Below, piece after piece: positions 59,701 through 64,000 of a stretch of 64,000 nt of DNA. Under the pieces are notes generated by a model. The model was not told the origin of the DNA. It saw nothing but the letters and a program-made list of their open reading frames with translations, and did not search any database. This DNA is from Cantharellus purpuraceus (taxonomy: Eukaryota > Basidiomycota > Agaricomycetes > Cantharellales > Hydnaceae): positions 434,001-498,000 of the forward strand of contig JALBUN010000006.1 of the NCBI GenBank assembly GCA_025174535.1, in the 5' to 3' direction. The position numbers and the translations under genes were made by a program. How positions within the stretch are numbered: position 1 is the stretch's first letter; the number at the start of each line of letters is the position of its first letter.

Positions 59701-61160
59701 GATGGGTTGCAGGCTCCTTTTAGCAATTGTAGACAAGGAATGTTGGAGGTACGCCTTGATGTCCTCTTGCACGACCGCTCTCTCCACACTATGCAATGAA
59801 AGAATTTTTGGTGCATGCGTAGGATTGTGATGAAACGCGGTTCGGATTGTGGTCAGATCCCGACTGGAAATCATGAATTTGAGAGGCATGTCTGGAGCGA
59901 ATGTAGCGACAGACTGAATCAATTTCTCCACTATCCCAGGCTTGGTGCACTCGTCAAGGGCGTCAACAATGACAATTTTATACGTCTTGATAGACGGGGT
60001 AAGGACGCGCTTAATCGGCTCAAGAAGCAGCAAACGGAACTGCATAGAGAGCGTGTGCAACGAACCCACATCGGGTTCTTCCTCGATAGCCTGGCTAATT
60101 GTGGAACGCAGGAGAAGAGAAGCCTGAGAAAGTTGGTAGGCGATGGTGGGGATGATGAGACTTGCATCTCTAACTTCTTGGGAAGCCGAACGGGAACAGA
60201 AGAAGCTGGCTGCAAGCATTTGTTTCTCATCCAGGATTTCGCTGAAACTGTGAGCAATGCTGGACTTGCCCGTTCCCGGCATACCATTCAGCCAGCAGAC
60301 CTTTGGAGCTGCATCGTCGAATGCCCACTCCTCGAGCTCAGCAAGGATCTGTACGCGGGTGCCCACCATGCAACCTTGAGGTTCCTCATCGTCAGGTGCT
60401 TGACGAGTATTGTACGATGCGTTCCGGGAACGGGGAAGACGTTTTAATCATTTTGCCATCAAATCTAATCATGTGTATCTCATCGCAGCCAACTCACGAG
60501 TCATGTCTTCGTCCTTGAGTCTTTGTAATATTTCCTCTGTTCTGGATTCAACATGGAGGACAGTGTCCATCTAGAATGCAGTTTAGCGAGCATTTCGATC
60601 CATAGTCTGCACAATGATTTTACTTGAAATGCGTTCATCAGTATTCCAATGTCGCGAAACGATTTTGCCGCCAAAGCTGCGTCTTGAGCATTCTCGAACG
60701 CACGTCTAACAAGCCAGCGCTCTTGTACACGTCTGATCTTATCCGTGTGAAGGTTCACAGCACTGAGGCACCAGTGAGTTCAAGGCAAGCCTCCAACGCA
60801 TGATGAAACCACCCACATTGACAGTTCTTCAACGCGACAATCCAGGGCTCGCTGGGAGCCGTGTTGCTTGTATTTCTGAGCCATGGAGACGATGGCCTCG
60901 AGTTTCTGCCTTATTGCTTCATATTCTTTTTTATTCTGTACTACGTTCTATCTCGTGAGCATGTGGTTAGTTCTGCACAGTCACGGCACCTGCTACCAAA
61001 AGGTACATACGTCAATCACTGTCATGACACTGCTTAATCCTGCAGCAGCAGCTTTCAGCAGTGGGAGTGCATATCCCACCCTATTGGCAAGGCTTTCTGC
61101 AGAACAGACAGAGGTTGTTGTCCATGCGGCGCTGGCGTTCCTGCTGGGTAAGTTTTCCAT
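56777..61160 (-). CDS. NACHT-WD40 STAND (fungal NLR-like) protein
   Basis: Proposed exons 61160-61011, 60947-60817, 60762-60624, 60570-60498, 60398-58903 and 58855-56777 give about 1355 aa. The N-terminal helical domain (NKKEYEAIRQKLEAIVSMAQ, RRAFENAQDAALAAKSFRDI, HVESRTEEILQRLKDEDM) is typical of fungal STAND proteins. The NACHT domain has Walker A LNGMPGTGKSSIAHSF, Walker B IVIVDALDEC, and FMISSRD. About 11 WD40 blades follow ([40 protein letters not shown] and so on). Such proteins are thought to sense non-self through the repeats and signal through the N-terminus, in allorecognition or defence. Near the NACHT border two in-frame TGA codons (60469-60471, 60448-60450) are avoided only by a 99 nt intron (60497-60399) that also removes coding-like sequence, so this joint is uncertain. 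Confidence 0.82.
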
Positions 61161-61282
61161 CCTCCCCAGCTTGGTGGAGAGGTCCAGAGTACTCTTGCAA
61201 GCTCCAGAGTTATTGCTGGTGCTGGAATTGTTCTGACCAGAACCGGAAACAGCAGTGTTACCAGTATTTGATTTCTGGCCTG

Positions 61283-62768
61283 AGTGTTTTGGAACCCGCA
61301 AAATTATGGTGTTAGGGCAAACTCTAAATCACCACAATTCCGTGAATGAACAGCTGAGAAGAATATCAAATCCTACTGCAGCACAACTCCAGAAACGATT
61401 TAATGTTTGTACTTTGGTTACAATCCGTTGTAATGGTCAATGCAGACGATACGCAGGAAGGTAATACGTTTCTTAGCAGTAGGGAATGAATAAGACTTCC
61501 AGAGTCTAGAGTTCACGGACGCTTAGGGGTCCAGATATTCCAAAAAGAGGGGAATGCACTTAGAGGCTAGAGGAAGTAGGTGGATGAATCCGACCATCCA
61601 ACCAGTGGCACTCTGAAGCGGGTAACAGCGATGTGTGAAGTAGTCTAGCAACTGCTTCACACGAGTTCAAGATTCTAATGCTCTGCAAAGGCAGTACACA
61701 CTAGTAACTTAAACAAGAGCACTAATGGCAGGACTATCGACAGACAATCTCACCCTGTAGATTCGTAGTCACGCGAGGTAGATACTACACTCACGCCCAA
61801 AGCAGGACAATCACTACTTCGAGTGCAATCGAATACAGTTACACAACTGTAAGCGACCCTTGAACTGGACAATCAACAGTTACTGAGATATAGAGGATGA
61901 CACTGTATGTCACTCTAGTCACACTGATGTGCAAATGATGGGGTAGAAATGGTTATTTATTTCAGAGGCAGAATGGGCTCCTTTTATATTGTATTTACAG
62001 GAGCTGACTAATACTACTGGAAACTTCTACCTATTAATAGATGGAAACTACTGGAAGCTAGTGGAATATGTGAGAAGGGGTGGAAGTTTCCTAGCCAATG
62101 AGCTGCTTCCCATCATTTGCACATCAGTGTGACTAGAGTGACATACAGTGTCATCCTCTATATCTCAGTAACTGTTGATTGTCCAGTTCAAGGGTCGCTT
62201 ACAGTTGTGTAACTGTATTCGATTGCACTCAATGTAGTGATTGTCCTGCTTTGGGCGTGAGTGTAGTATCTACCTCGCGTGACTACGAATCTACAGGGTG
62301 AGATTGTCTGTCGATAGTCCTGCCATTAGTGCTCTTGTTTAAGTTACTAGTGTGTACTGCCTTTGCAGAGCATTAGAATCTTGAACTCGTGTGAAGCAGT
62401 TGCTAGACTACTTCACACATCGCTGTTACCCGCTTCAGAGTGCCACTGGTTGGATGGTCGGATTCATCCACCTACTTCCTCTAGCCTCTAAGTGCATTCC
62501 CCTCTTTTTGGAATATCTGGACCCCTAAGCGTCCGTGAACTCTAGACTCTGGAAGTCTTATTCATTCCCTACTGCTAAGAAACGTATTACCTTCCTGCGT
62601 ATCGTCTGCATTGACCATTACAACGGATTGTAACCAAAGTACAAACATTAAATCGTTTCTGGAGTTGTGCTGCAGTAGGATTTGATATTCTTCTCAGCTG
62701 TTCATTCACGGAATTGTGGTGATTTAGAGTTTGCCCTAACACCATAATTTTGCGGGTTCCAAAACACT
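61283..62768. mobile_element. Foldback element with 660 bp inverted arms
   Basis: The arm 61283-61942 is the reverse complement of 62109-62768 with only a few mismatches (for example actacttcgagtg against actacattgagtg). The ends are AGTGTTTTGGAACCC and GGGTTCCAAAACACT. The 166 bp middle (61943-62108) holds no open frame, so the element is non-autonomous. No clear target duplication is visible in the flanks (ctg | ggt). The near-perfect arms mean either a recent origin or ongoing conversion. It lies 122 bp upstream of the proposed NLR start codon, where the promoter would be. Confidence 0.85.
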
Positions 62769-63038
62769 GGTGTTTGTGGACAAGAATGTGCATCAACCAG
62801 GGAATGTACAGCAAAATGCAACTGGAGAGAAGGAATGTGGATATGAGGGTTCAAATGGTCACCAACAAGACCTCCCATGCAAACACTTGCATCTGGGATG
62901 TCTTCAATGATCACAAGGTAAAAAGCCATATATTGCTTGGTCCTTGCACTTCCCAACTGTCAAGTGTCATCAGTGCGTTGAAAGGGAAATGATCAGTGAC
63001 ATGGCTTTTGCAAGGTGCAGTGTACATACCAGATAGAC

Positions 63039-63479
63039 TCATGTTTTGAGGCACTTATGTTCTGGTGGTCTCTGTGTGCTTGCTTGCATGCCCAGCCTTA
63101 CCTTTGGCAGCCACCATGGGCAAGCAAGCAGAGCTACCCAAAGTGGGATGTCAGCTACAATTTCAAACAAGATTGTCTCAGGATTGAAGCTTGAAGCCCA
63201 GGCCCCATGCTTCCCAATGCTGGATTCAGGTATCGGAAGAAATGTACTTAGTAGCATGACCATTGCGCGGTGCAGCACATTGCCATATTTTGGGGTATAG
63301 TCCCATGTTTTGATCATCTTGGTGTGATTTGGGGTCAACAAGCGGTCATGGAGGAAACACTGGCATCCCACTATTGCTGACGCCACTGGTGTCTTGGTGT
63401 GTTTTTTTTCACCCTGAAAGGTGTCAAGTCTACTTTCCCCAATTGCATGCCCAAGCTGGGGAGAACCTGAAGGACACAC
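63039..63479 (-). pseudogene. Family X relative, diverged copy E
   Basis: An open minus-strand frame of 146 codons parallels family X. GNVLHRAMVMLLSTF then PESS and ASSFNPETILFEI matches HNMLHPAMVIPLTTF then PESK and ASGSFHPEKMDDFLSEI. It also contains CFLHDRLLTPNHTKMIKTWD and HAIGESRLDTFQGEKKHTKT. It is open here but starts without a convincing ATG or upstream exon, and ends at PPEHKCLKT. It may be a fragment of a diverged paralogue. Confidence 0.45.
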
Positions 63480-63689
63480 TGTGACAGTGCATCATCTCGT
63501 CACTTGTTGTCCTCTACTGTATATAAACCAGAATTGTCAAATAGAATAGAACCATGCCATGCACCTGCCCTCTAGGAATGCGTTCAGCCTAGCAATATCT
63601 GCACCCAAGGCTTCAGATATTGTCATCAATGGTGGCATTAGAAACGATGAGAGCATTTTAGAGAATGTAATGGTCAGGCAGAATGTGTG

Positions 63690-63990
63690 TGTGGTATGTA
63701 TGAATACCACAGAGGAACAGCATCATTGTGGGATGTCGTGCGCTCCGAGTATCTTGTGCCACACAGCAAGCATATCCACCAAGGGCCTGTGGACGTGCTC
63801 GGTACACGTTCCTTCTCAGTGAAAACAGTCGCTTTTGAATCTCAGGGGGTGCTTAGCAGTGAAACGTCAAAGAGTGGCTGCCAGGAACCCGAGTACCTGA
63901 GTGGTGGCGCCGGCGGTGGCGTCTGTGCATCGATGCAACCACTGGGAAATCGAACCACTGTCTGAGTGGGACTGGGCCGTTAATAATACA
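63690..63990 (+). pseudogene. Possible WD40-like remnant
   Basis: The plus strand reads GTASLWDVVRSEYL and, later, SFSVKTVAFESQGVLSS. These resemble the ends and starts of WD40 blades but lack the rest of the repeat. With a family X relic beside it, this may be another piece of the same kind of locus. The evidence is thin. Confidence 0.3.
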
Positions 63991-64000
63991 GTAATTGTAA

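Noticed and set aside
62702..62956. Minus-strand frame running out of the foldback element
   Set aside because: Part of it is the inverted arm, and the matching frame exists on the other arm (61255-61464). It is a consequence of the repeat.

Overview
The window looks like nuclear DNA of a basidiomycete fungus, most likely an Agaricomycete. The genes are dense and split by many 45-65 nt GT-AG introns. The families present are typical of that group: a DUF6535 membrane protein, a NACHT-WD40 STAND protein, F-box proteins, a GH17 glucanase with a membrane anchor, and a multifunctional peroxisomal beta-oxidation enzyme. Gene models below were built by joining exons by eye from reading frame, splice sites and protein motifs. 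No alignment or database search was run.

Left and centre (1-36.2 kb) are mostly conserved, apparently intact genes. In order they are: a single-pass membrane protein (515-1746 +); a SNF2/Rad5-Ris1-type ATPase with a degenerate RING (2321-6772 +); a cysteine-rich protein of unknown function (9445-7858 -) with a decayed partial copy beside it; a decayed DUF6535 copy (13.7-11.5 kb -); elongation factor 1B-gamma (13849-15539 +); a cytidine/dCMP-type deaminase with a long charged insertion (17222-16402 -); the phospholipid methyltransferase CHO2 (21308-17500 -), divergent from a DUF1365 protein (21470-23184 +); an F-box protein (24040-25563 +); a conserved fungal protein with a GC-AG intron (27126-26147 -); FOX2 (28089-32336 +); and an intact DUF6535 protein (36219-32997 -).

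The right part (36.2-64 kb) is accessory and unstable. It holds a broken GH17 gene and a direct tandem array of three units of about 2.9-3.4 kb (39.2-48.6 kb). Each unit carries fragments of a WD40 gene on one strand and a decayed gene of unknown family (here 'family X') on the other. A fourth copy is inverted at 53.7-55.6 kb and a diverged fifth relic lies at 63.0-63.5 kb. A 0.49 kb inverted-repeat element sits in two of the units. There is also a WD40 pseudogene (49.2-50.4 kb), an F-box pseudogene (53.5-51.6 kb), and one nearly intact NACHT-WD40 gene (61160-56777 -). A 1486 bp foldback element with 660 bp arms lies directly upstream of that gene.

The two halves work differently. The left and centre encode housekeeping metabolism: translation, phosphatidylcholine synthesis and fatty-acid oxidation. 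The right reads as a birth-and-death locus around a fungal NLR-like receptor, with shed WD40 fragments and an uncharacterised companion family. No tRNA, rRNA or CRISPR was seen.
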